NCBI GenBank assembly: GCA_937873285.1
Contig: CALMNV010000031.1
Location: forward strand, 1-8,684
Length of the DNA: 8,684 bases
Direction: 5' to 3'
From: an uncultured Intrasporangium sp.
GTDB lineage: Bacteria > Actinomycetota > Actinomycetes > Actinomycetales > Dermatophilaceae
In this document: piece after piece, positions 1-5,239 of the stretch
How positions within the stretch are numbered: the stretch's first letter is position 1
Layout of the letters: every line of letters begins with the position of its first letter
Notes under the pieces: model-generated
Seen by the model: the letters and a program-made list of their open reading frames with translations, nothing else
Told to the model about the DNA's origin: nothing
Database searches by the model: none
Translations under genes and position numbers: made by a program

Positions 1-259
1 GCGGCCCGGGCAGGCCGCCCCCGGACGCGCACGTCTGCACGGGGCGGCCGCCGAGGTCGATCGTCGTGGCTCGCGGCTCCAGCCGCGCAGTCACCACCCG
101 CTGACCGGGGCGCTGACGGGCCGCCTCCGCAGTGAGCACCGCGGAGGACGAGACGCCCAGGGCGGCTCCGCTCTGGCCGCGAGCGGCCAGGCCGACCGCG
201 GCCAGACCGGCGGTGGCTACCGAGCCGAGCAGCAGGCTGCGGCGTGTGAGGTTGGGCAA
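1..259 (-). CDS. Multicopper oxidase, N-terminal fragment with Tat signal (cut by window edge)
   Basis: The first 86 residues are present; the rest lies beyond base 1. The N-terminus has a twin-arginine motif (T5-R6-R7-S8-L9-L10) followed by a hydrophobic alanine/leucine stretch to about residue 26, so the protein is probably exported folded by the Tat system, as usual for enzymes loaded with cofactor in the cytoplasm. Residues 54-86 match the start of the first cupredoxin domain of multicopper oxidases: a beta-strand with alternating hydrophobics, then D-L-G-G-R-P-V-Q-T, then L83-P84-G85-P86, the conserved 'lPGP' signature. The copper-binding His motifs are outside the window, so activity (for example cuprous or phenol oxidation) is inferred. 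The start is TTG at 259: a TGA lies in frame 15 bases upstream and an AAGGAG sits 7 bases before the TTG. It lies 57 bases downstream of the SHOCT gene and is probably the last visible gene of that operon. C77 stands where an aromatic residue is common in relatives. Confidence 0.78.
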   Translation of the reverse strand, partial: MPNLTRRSLLLGSVATAGLAAVGLAARGQSGAALGVSSSAVLTAEAARQRPGQRVVTARLEPRATTIDLGGRPVQTCASGGGLPGP

Positions 260-266
260 CGAAGAG

Positions 267-272
267 CTCCTT
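267..272 (-). promoter_or_regulatory. Ribosome binding site fixing a TTG start
   Basis: The minus strand reads AAGGAG here, 7 bases before TTG at 259-257. Because an in-frame TGA falls between this site and any upstream start, it decides the oxidase start codon. Confidence 0.75.
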
Positions 273-300
273 CAAGAGTGCGGAAATGGCATGAGCGTCA

Positions 301-313
301 GGGCCGCTGGCCC
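301..313 (-). repeat. Short GC hairpin after the first SHOCT gene
   Basis: GGGCC and GGCCC arms enclose a 3-base loop, just 3' of the SHOCT stop codon and before the oxidase ribosome binding site. There is no T-run after it, so it is not a convincing terminator. It could be a stability or processing hairpin between two genes of one transcript. Confidence 0.3.
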
Positions 314-316
314 GGC

Positions 317-565
317 TCACAAGGTGCGGCGTAGGCGTGCCCTGCTGGCCCGGTAGGCCTCGGCGGAGATCTCCCCGCGGGCGAACCGCTCGTCGAGGGC
401 CCGCTCCTCGGCGGCGCCTCGGGGTGGGCGCGCCGCGCCACTCGACGGGCCGGCGCCGCGCAGCAGAGCGGCCAGGCCGAGAAACACCAGGGCCCACAGC
501 GCGACCATGGCCAGGGCCATGGCGGCCCAGCCGCCGTAGCCGGTGCCGTCTGCCCACCAGGTCAT
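317..565 (-). CDS. Small membrane-anchored SHOCT-domain protein (downstream copy)
   Basis: This is an 82-residue protein. Residues 1-13 are rich in Trp, Gly and Tyr, residues about 14-36 form one transmembrane helix, a Pro/Ala/Gly-rich linker follows, and the C-terminal 25 residues (about 55-79) are a SHOCT domain with the hallmark L-D-E-R-F-A-R-G-E-I core. SHOCT domains are short C-terminal helical modules thought to mediate oligomerisation; a precise role is not known. ATG at 565 is chosen because the sequence from there parallels the upstream SHOCT protein and begins with the Trp-rich leader; longer readings in the frame only translate the upstream gene out of frame. It starts 4 bases after the upstream stop with no good ribosome binding site, so it probably relies on translational coupling. 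It sits between its paralogue and the multicopper oxidase, suggesting an envelope or metal-stress role (inference). Confidence 0.82.
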   Translation of the reverse strand: MTWWADGTGYGGWAAMALAMVALWALVFLGLAALLRGAGPSSGAARPPRGAAEERALDERFARGEISAEAYRASRARLRRTL

Positions 566-569
566 GGCG

Positions 570-830
570 TCAGCGGCTGTGCTGCAGGACGTCCTTGCGG
601 GTCTGGTAGTCCTCGACCCCGATCTCCCCGCGCGCGAAGCGCTCGTCGAGGATCCGCTCCGGGGGCTCGACGCGCCCCACCGGCGCATCCCCGCCGCGGC
701 CCGGCCGGAAGAGAGCGACGACCCCGTAGACGACGACCGCCCAGAAGGCGACCATGGCCACGGTCATCAGGATCCAGCTGCCCCAGCCGAGCCCGCCGGC
801 CCAGCCCCATCCGTTGTTCCACCACATCAT
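570..830 (-). CDS. Small membrane-anchored SHOCT-domain protein (upstream copy)
   Basis: This is an 86-residue protein. It opens with Met-Met-Trp-Trp and a Gly/Trp/Asn-rich stretch, followed by one transmembrane helix (about 18-42), a basic Pro/Gly linker and a C-terminal SHOCT domain (about 58-82) with core L-D-E-R-F-A-R-G-E-I then E-D-Y. The start is the first of two adjacent ATGs, preceded by AAAGGAG about 9 bases upstream. It is the first gene of the minus-strand operon and diverges from the response regulator. The SHOCT-coding part shares 29 of 31 bases with its downstream neighbour, so the two genes are a tandem duplication. In actinobacteria such proteins often accompany metal-resistance and two-component genes; the molecular function is not established. 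Confidence 0.85.
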   Translation of the reverse strand: MMWWNNGWGWAGGLGWGSWILMTVAMVAFWAVVVYGVVALFRPGRGGDAPVGRVEPPERILDERFARGEIGVEDYQTRKDVLQHSR

Positions 831-874
831 GGTGTCCAGCTCCTTTCGGTGTGTGCTTCTCACTCTGCCGAGCG

Positions 875-904
875 ACTGTCGTGGAGCCGTGGTCGTTTGC
901 TCAA
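875..904 (-). promoter_or_regulatory. Candidate promoter of the SHOCT/oxidase operon
   Basis: On the minus strand TTGAGC (904-899) is followed after 18 bases by GACAGT (880-875), a weak -35/-10 pair. The -35 lies inside the tandem 11-bp repeat, the usual position for activation by an OmpR-family regulator. The -10 matches consensus poorly, so this is tentative. Confidence 0.25.
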
Positions 905-916
905 GGTTGGATGAAG
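895..916. promoter_or_regulatory. Tandem 11-bp direct repeat, probable response-regulator box
   Basis: GTTTGCTCAAG (895-905) is followed directly by GTTGGATGAAG (906-916); 8 of 11 positions agree. Head-to-tail half sites with a period of 10-11 bp are the normal binding pattern of OmpR/PhoB regulators. The centre is about 75 bases from the SHOCT start (830) and about 72 from the regulator start (978), so one site could control both transcripts. That the neighbouring regulator binds here is inference. Confidence 0.5.
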
Positions 917-977
917 ATGCCGGGGGCGGCGCTCGGGGCGGCTGTAGGAGGCAGGGCCCGGCTGCCACCATGGGGCC

Positions 978-1709
978 ATGTCTTGGACGAAGGACGATCC
1001 TGCCCGGCTGCGTGGCGTGCGAGCCCTGGTGGTGGAGGACGAGACGTCGCTGGCCTCCCTCATCGGCAGCTACCTGGAGCGGGAGACGTTCGAGGTGCAC
1101 CTGGTGCACGACGGCGGAGCGGCCATCGCGCGGGCTCGGGAGGTGGACCCGGACGTCGTCGTCCTCGACCTCGGCCTGCCGGTGCTCGACGGGGTCGAGG
1201 TATGCCGCCAGCTGCGCACCTTCTCGGACGCCTACGTCGTGATGCTGACGGCCCGTGACGACGAGGTGGACAAGCTCGTCGGGCTGTCGGTCGGTGCCGA
1301 CGACTACCTCACCAAGCCGTTCAGCCCTCGGGAGCTCGTCGCCCGGGTGCGCGCCATGCTGCGTCGGCCCCGCACCTCGACCCTCGACCGGAGCACGGAG
1401 GAGGCGCCCCGCACCTTCGGCCCGCTGGTCGTCGACGCGGTGGGGCGCGAGGTGTGGCTTGGCGACGAGGCGGTGCCGCTGACCCGCACCGAGTTCGACC
1501 TGCTCGCCACCCTCGCGCAGCGGCCCCAGATGGCGTTCAGCCGCAAGCAGCTCATCGAGGCCGTCTGGGGGCCCTCGTGGGTCGGCGACGAGCACCTCGT
1601 CGACGTCCACATCGGGCACCTGCGGCGCAAGCTGGACGACGACGCGGTCAACTCCCGGTTCGTGCGCACGGTCCGAGGAGTCGGCTACCGGATGGGCACG
1701 GGCCAGTGA
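978..1709 (+). CDS. OmpR/PhoB-family response regulator
   Basis: The protein has 243 residues. The receiver domain (about 14-130) has acidic pocket E20-D21, phospho-acceptor D64 in V-V-L-D-L, T91 in M-L-T and K113 in L-T-K-P-F, all expected catalytic residues. A winged-helix DNA-binding domain follows (about 145-240) with the typical L-T-R-T-E-F-D-L-L and V-D-V-H-I-G-H-L-R-R-K-L helices and the closing R-G-V-G-Y-R-M wing. Length is normal for the family. The ATG at 978 is the only usable start before the receiver domain (an in-frame TAG lies at 945-947), but the nearest good AGGAGG (946-951) is 26 bases away, so initiation is weak or the message is nearly leaderless. Its stop overlaps the kinase start. 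It probably controls the divergent SHOCT/oxidase operon, and perhaps itself, through the repeat at 895-916. The signal is not proven; a metal is likely from context. Confidence 0.95.
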   Translation: MSWTKDDPARLRGVRALVVEDETSLASLIGSYLERETFEVHLVHDGGAAIARAREVDPDVVVLDLGLPVLDGVEVCRQLRTFSDAYVVMLTARDDEVDKLVGLSVGADDYLTKPFSPRELVARVRAMLRRPRTSTLDRSTEEAPRTFGPLVVDAVGREVWLGDEAVPLTRTEFDLLATLAQRPQMAFSRKQLIEAVWGPSWVGDEHLVDVHIGHLRRKLDDDAVNSRFVRTVRGVGYRMGTGQ

Positions 1710-2845
1710 CCAAGGCTTCGTCGGCGGGCCGCAAGCGCAGCCGGCGCCGCAGCGGGCTCGCCGAGCGGTTGCTGGTCGCGCAGGCTCTGCTGCTGCTCGC
1801 CGGGGGCCTCACGTCGTGGCTCGTCGCGACGGCGATCGGGCCCGGCATCTTCCACGACCACCTGCAACGGGTCGGCGTCACGCACACCTCCTTCGAGGCG
1901 GCGCACGTCGAGGAGGCGTTCGCCTCCGCCCTTCTCGTTGCCACCCTCGTCGCGCTCGGGGTGTCGGTCGCCGTGGCGCTCACCGTGACGTGGTATTTCA
2001 CGAGGCGCGTGCAGCGGTCCGTCGAGAGCGTCGTGGCCGCAGCCTCGCACATCGCCGACGGCCACTACGACTTCCGGGTGCCGAGCCCCCGCCTCGGCGC
2101 GGAGTTCGACAGGCTGGCCGTCACCATCAGCCAGCTCGGTGAGCGGCTGGGCGGCATCGAGACGACGAGACGCCGGATGCTGGCGGACCTCGCCCACGAC
2201 ATGCGCACGCCGCTCGCGACGATCGACGCCCACCTCGAGGCCGTGGAGGACGGCATACGGCCTCTGGACGAGCGCACCCTCGCCGTGCTGCGTGAGAGCA
2301 CCGCCCGTCTCGGGCGGCTGGCCCGCGACATGACCGCCGTCTCCCGAGCCGAGGAGGGGCAGCTCGAGATGAGCCCCACGCCCGTCAGCCCGAGGTCGCT
2401 GGTGGAGTCGGCTGTGGAGTCGGCGTGGGAAGCCTACGCGGCCAAGGGGGTCCGGCTCCGGCTGGACGTCACCGCCCGCACGCCGACCGTCCTGGCCGAC
2501 CCGGAGCGGATGGGGCAGGTGCTGGGCAACCTGCTGGACAACGCGCTCCGGCACACCCCGGCCGGGGGCACCGTGACGGTCGCGGTCGCCGTGCCGGACC
2601 GGGGCTGGGCCCAGATCTCGGTGGCCGACACCGGCGAGGGCATCCCCGAGGACGCCCTCCCCCGCGTCTTCGACCGCTTCTACCAGGCCGACGCAGCGCG
2701 GCACCGCACCCAGGGCGGCAGCGGGATCGGGCTGACCATCAGCCGCGCCATCGTCGAGGCCCATGGCGGTGGCATCTTCGCCTTCAGCCCCGGTCCCGGA
2801 GGTGGCGCCACGTTCACGCTCCGGCTGCCGGCTCGACCGGAGTGA
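1706..2845 (+). CDS. HAMP-domain sensor histidine kinase
   Basis: The protein has 379 residues and starts at GTG 1706, whose last two bases begin the regulator's TGA, so the pair is translationally coupled. A basic N-tail is followed by transmembrane helix 1 (about 21-45), a short extracytoplasmic loop (about 46-71), transmembrane helix 2 (about 72-98) and a HAMP linker (to about 150). The dimerisation/phosphoacceptor helix has H164 in D-L-A-H-D-M-R-T-P-L. The ATPase domain has an N-box (N275, N279), a G1 box D308-T-G-E-G and a G2 box G338-S-G-I-G-L. All kinase motifs are intact. The loop contains H50, H52, H60 and H67 plus D51, E64, E69 and E70, which makes metal sensing plausible, in line with the multicopper oxidase next door. 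The kinase should phosphorylate D64 of the upstream regulator. Confidence 0.93.
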   Translation: MTKASSAGRKRSRRRSGLAERLLVAQALLLLAGGLTSWLVATAIGPGIFHDHLQRVGVTHTSFEAAHVEEAFASALLVATLVALGVSVAVALTVTWYFTRRVQRSVESVVAAASHIADGHYDFRVPSPRLGAEFDRLAVTISQLGERLGGIETTRRRMLADLAHDMRTPLATIDAHLEAVEDGIRPLDERTLAVLRESTARLGRLARDMTAVSRAEEGQLEMSPTPVSPRSLVESAVESAWEAYAAKGVRLRLDVTARTPTVLADPERMGQVLGNLLDNALRHTPAGGTVTVAVAVPDRGWAQISVADTGEGIPEDALPRVFDRFYQADAARHRTQGGSGIGLTISRAIVEAHGGGIFAFSPGPGGGATFTLRLPARPE

Positions 2846-2873
2846 GGGAGGCCCGGGCCAATGGCGGGGAACG

Positions 2874-3860
2874 TCAGCGCGCCTGCTCCGCCGCGAGCAG
2901 CGTCGCGGCGGCGAAGCGCAGCCCCTCCAGCTGGTCCAGCTCCTGGTCCTCGTGCTCGATGTTGACGGGGATGTCCGCGTCCACCTCGTGCAGCGCCCGC
3001 AGGAACTCGGTCCAGTAGTCGGTGTCGTGACCGCGCCCGACGGCGACGAAGTCCCACGACGGCTGGGACGGCCACCCGCTGAGCGACGTGCCACCGCCGA
3101 GCGGCAGGAACCCCGGCTCGCCCTCGCCGACGCGCGTGAAGCGGTCGTCGAGCACCCCGTTGACCTTGGCGGCGTCGTTGATCCGCGTGTCCTTGGCCGC
3201 CGCGTTGACGACGAGGGCACCGAGGTCGGCGACGGCGAGGACTGGGTCGATGCCCTGCCAGAACAGGTGGCTGGGATCCATCTCCGCGCCGAGGTGCGTC
3301 CCTGCGACCTCCTCGGCCAGCCGGTGCATCGTCGAGGGGTTGAAGACGATGTTGCCCGGGTGCATCTCGATGGCGACCTTGACGTCCGCGGCCCGGGCCC
3401 GCGCCTCGACGTCCTTCCAGAACGGGACCGCCGCGCCCCACTGGAAGTCCCGCACGTCGAGGAGGGGGCTCCACCACGGCAGCGGGTTCCACGCGGGCCG
3501 GCTCGACCCGGCGTCGACGCCCGGAGCGCCCGACATCGTCACGAGGCGCTTGACGCCGAGCAGTCCGGCGACCTCGATGGATTCGATGAGGTCCTTCGCG
3601 TGCGGCACCCGTGGGTCGGGATGCAGCGGGTTGCCGTTGCAGTTGAGCGCAGTCAGCGTCAGGCCGCGTGACGAGAACTCGCCGAGGTAGTCCTGCCGCG
3701 CGCCCTCACTGGAGCGCAACGCCTCGATCGGCAGGTGCACCGGCGGCAGGAAGCCGCCGGAGTTGATCTCCACACTGTTCAGTCCGAGGCCGGCGATGAC
3801 GTCGAGGGCCTCCCCGAGCGGCTTGTCGTGCAGGCAGGCGGTGTAGGCGCCGAGATACAT
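2874..3860 (-). CDS. Sugar phosphate isomerase/epimerase, xylose-isomerase-like TIM barrel
   Basis: The 328-residue cytoplasmic protein is of the IolE/AP-endonuclease-2 type, whose members isomerise, epimerise or dehydrate sugars and inososes with a divalent metal. Visible family features are E31 in S-V-E-I-N, N73 in L-N-C-N-G-N, the strand V-A-I-E165-M-H-P-G-N, G-A-E-M-D195-P-S-H-L-F-W, and N-I-E302-H-E-D near the C-terminus. E165, D195 and E302 are likely metal ligands. The segment that usually carries H-x-H-x-K-D reads N219-A-A-A-K-D224, so the expected histidine is absent. ATG at 3860 is preceded by a GGAAGAGG sequence. It lies 63 bases downstream of the Gfo/Idh/MocA dehydrogenase and surely shares its transcript; dehydrogenase plus isomerase is a common pairing for inositol-like or unusual-sugar breakdown. 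It ends 28 bases from the convergent kinase gene. The substrate is unknown. Confidence 0.88.
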   Translation of the reverse strand: MYLGAYTACLHDKPLGEALDVIAGLGLNSVEINSGGFLPPVHLPIEALRSSEGARQDYLGEFSSRGLTLTALNCNGNPLHPDPRVPHAKDLIESIEVAGLLGVKRLVTMSGAPGVDAGSSRPAWNPLPWWSPLLDVRDFQWGAAVPFWKDVEARARAADVKVAIEMHPGNIVFNPSTMHRLAEEVAGTHLGAEMDPSHLFWQGIDPVLAVADLGALVVNAAAKDTRINDAAKVNGVLDDRFTRVGEGEPGFLPLGGGTSLSGWPSQPSWDFVAVGRGHDTDYWTEFLRALHEVDADIPVNIEHEDQELDQLEGLRFAAATLLAAEQAR

Positions 3861-3892
3861 GCGGTCCTCTTCCGGACGTGGGTGGGTGGCCG

Positions 3893-3908
3893 CGGCGGTA
3901 TGCCGCCG
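3893..3908 (-). repeat. Intercistronic GC hairpin
   Basis: CGGCGG and CCGCCG arms surround the loop TATG in the 63-base gap between the dehydrogenase and isomerase genes. Without a T-run it is unlikely to end transcription fully. It may stabilise one part of the message or modulate expression of the downstream gene. Confidence 0.3.
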
Positions 3909-3923
3909 AGCTGGTGGTGCGGG

Positions 3924-5111
3924 TCAGGCGAGCTCGACGGCGGCGCCGCCGGCGGCAGCAGAGCGGGTGACGGCGTCGATGACGGTGAGGTCGCGCAGGC
4001 CGTCCTCGAAGCTGGCGACGGGCGGCAGCCCCTCGATGCCGGCGACCTGCTCGAGGAACGCCCGGGCCTGGTAGCCGAAGAGGTCGCCGACGCCGAAGGA
4101 GCAGCCCGGGAAGTCCATCGGCAGGCCGCCGCGGATGTAGGGGTGCGCCGGGCCGACGAGGACCTGGTTGTAGCCGTTGACGGCAGCGCGCGCCTCGTCG
4201 GTCGGGTCGAGCAGGACGGAGAACTCCGCCGGCCGTTCCATGTCCCACTTCGCGGCACCTCGCTCGGCCAGCAGGTCGAAGGCCAGCGAGTTGGCGTGCC
4301 CCGGTGTGACTCGGGAGATCGAGAAGGTGCCGACGGCGCCCGACGCGAAGTGTGCGGTGAAGGTCGCGACGTCGTCGTTCTCGACCGGCTCCACCACGTC
4401 GCTCAGCTGCGCCCTTGCGTGCCCGTAGTTCGTGCCGACCGGCACTGCGCGCTGGGTCACCATCGTCGTGAAGGCCGCCCCGCTCACCGATGCCAGTGGC
4501 CCGCAGACGAACTCGGCGAGGTCGATGAGGTGGCTGCCGATGTCGGCGAGCGCCCCCGTGCCGGGACCGCCCTTGTAGCGCCACGCCATCGGCGTCAGGG
4601 GGCTGCGCGCGTAGTCGCACCAGTAGCGGCCGTTGAAGTGGCTCACCGGGCCGAGCTGCTCGTGGAGGAGGTCGCGGACGGCCGCGACGGCAGGCTGGCG
4701 CCGATAGAGGAAGCCGGTGCCGGTGACCAGGTCGGGTCGTGCCTGCGCCGCCGCGACCATGGCCCGGGCGTCGGTGACGCTCGGGGCGAGCGGCTTCTCG
4801 CAGAGCACGTGCTTGCCCGCCTCGAGCAGCGCCTCGACGATGGGGCGGTGCAGCTCGTTGGCGACGACGACGCTGACGACGTCGATGTCGGGCGCGTCGA
4901 GCAGCTCGCGCCAGTCGGTGCTCGTGCGCTCGAAGCCGTAGCGCGTGGCGGCGTCCTTGGCCACGGCCTCGTTGGCGTCGACGACGGCGGCATACCGGAT
5001 GGCGGGGAGCGGCGGGTCGAACAAGGTGGGGGCGGAGCGGTAGCCGGCGCAGTGCGCGCGGCCCGCCATGCCGGCGCCGATGACGGCGACGCCGATGTCG
5101 GACTGGGTCAT
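3924..5111 (-). CDS. Gfo/Idh/MocA-family NAD(P)-dependent oxidoreductase
   Basis: The 395-residue cytoplasmic enzyme oxidises or reduces a hydroxyl of a sugar or polyol (inositol-dehydrogenase-like). The N-terminal Rossmann fold has G12-A-G-M-A-G and an acidic D46 after strand 2 (A-A-V-V-D), which favours NAD over NADP. The family E105-K106-P signature follows, then the C-terminal barrel with G-A-L-A-D190-I-G-S-H194-L-I-D. K106, D190 and H194 match the Lys, Asp and His catalytic set of inositol dehydrogenases. ATG at 5111 is chosen over an upstream in-frame TTG (5132) because AGGAAGG lies 6 bases before the ATG and would be inside the longer reading. It is first in a two-gene operon with the isomerase and divergent from a LacI-type regulator. 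The substrate is not identifiable, and no sugar transporter is in the window. Confidence 0.92.
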   Translation of the reverse strand: MTQSDIGVAVIGAGMAGRAHCAGYRSAPTLFDPPLPAIRYAAVVDANEAVAKDAATRYGFERTSTDWRELLDAPDIDVVSVVVANELHRPIVEALLEAGKHVLCEKPLAPSVTDARAMVAAAQARPDLVTGTGFLYRRQPAVAAVRDLLHEQLGPVSHFNGRYWCDYARSPLTPMAWRYKGGPGTGALADIGSHLIDLAEFVCGPLASVSGAAFTTMVTQRAVPVGTNYGHARAQLSDVVEPVENDDVATFTAHFASGAVGTFSISRVTPGHANSLAFDLLAERGAAKWDMERPAEFSVLLDPTDEARAAVNGYNQVLVGPAHPYIRGGLPMDFPGCSFGVGDLFGYQARAFLEQVAGIEGLPPVASFEDGLRDLTVIDAVTRSAAAGGAAVELA

Positions 5112-5117
5112 GATGTG

Positions 5118-5124
5118 CCTTCCT
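5118..5124 (-). promoter_or_regulatory. Ribosome binding site fixing the dehydrogenase start
   Basis: The minus strand reads AGGAAGG, 6 bases before ATG 5111. It would be internal to the longer TTG (5132) reading, so it decides the start in favour of the ATG. Confidence 0.7.
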
Positions 5125-5146
5125 GACACCAAGTGTGAGACGCTCG

Positions 5147-5160
5147 TTAAAGCGTTTTAA
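5147..5160. promoter_or_regulatory. LacI-family operator O1
   Basis: TTAAAGCGTTTTAA is palindromic at 12 of 14 positions around a central CG, the usual form of LacI/GalR-family operators, and stands out as AT-rich in this GC-rich DNA. It lies just downstream of the inferred -10 of the minus-strand operon, about where transcription should begin, so a bound repressor would block initiation. Binding by the adjacent LacI-type protein is inferred from position. Confidence 0.72.
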
Positions 5161-5162
5161 GG

Positions 5163-5191
5163 AGTGTGCGGCCGAGGCGCCCGGGTGTCAA
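5163..5191 (-). promoter_or_regulatory. Promoter of the dehydrogenase/isomerase operon
   Basis: The minus strand has a perfect -35 TTGACA (5191-5186), a 17-base spacer and a weak -10 CACACT (5168-5163). The start would fall near 5156, inside O1. The -35 is striking in such GC-rich DNA; the -10 keeps only the A at position 2, the A at 4 and the final T. Confidence 0.5.
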
Positions 5192-5193
5192 GA

Positions 5194-5209
5194 CTTTGTC
5201 CGCACAAAG
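5194..5209. promoter_or_regulatory. Second CG-centred palindrome, candidate operator O2
   Basis: CTTTGT and ACAAAG arms flank CCGC, giving 14 of 16 palindromic positions with a central CG. It lies 2 bases upstream of the operon's -35 and 30 bases upstream of the lacI-type start codon. It may serve autoregulation of the regulator, or bind a second protein, since its half site (CTTTGT) differs from that of O1 (TTAAAG/A). Confidence 0.5.
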
Positions 5210-5239
5210 CCCGCCCCGTCGCACCCGTGAAGGAGCCGT

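Noticed and set aside
970..1242. Alternative ATG (970) as start of a protein overlapping the regulator
   Set aside because: The translated product is a Trp/Arg-rich shadow without domain features; the ATG itself is kept only as a possible decoy start.
831..1619. Long minus-strand reading extending the upstream SHOCT protein to 349 residues
   Set aside because: It is antisense to the well-supported response regulator; only the last 86 residues (from ATG 830) look like protein, and a good ribosome site lies before that ATG.
2850..2859. Palindrome GGCCCGGGCC between the convergent kinase and isomerase genes
   Set aside because: It has no loop and no T-run, so it cannot act as an intrinsic terminator; GC palindromes of this size are expected by chance here.
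1685..3220. 511-residue minus-strand open frame
   Set aside because: It is opposite the intact kinase and out of frame with the isomerase; composition is the Arg/Pro/Ala-rich type typical of GC-rich shadow frames.
3735..5126. 463-residue plus-strand open frame
   Set aside because: Antisense to the dehydrogenase, with no recognisable domain; the opposite strand has full catalytic motifs and a ribosome site.
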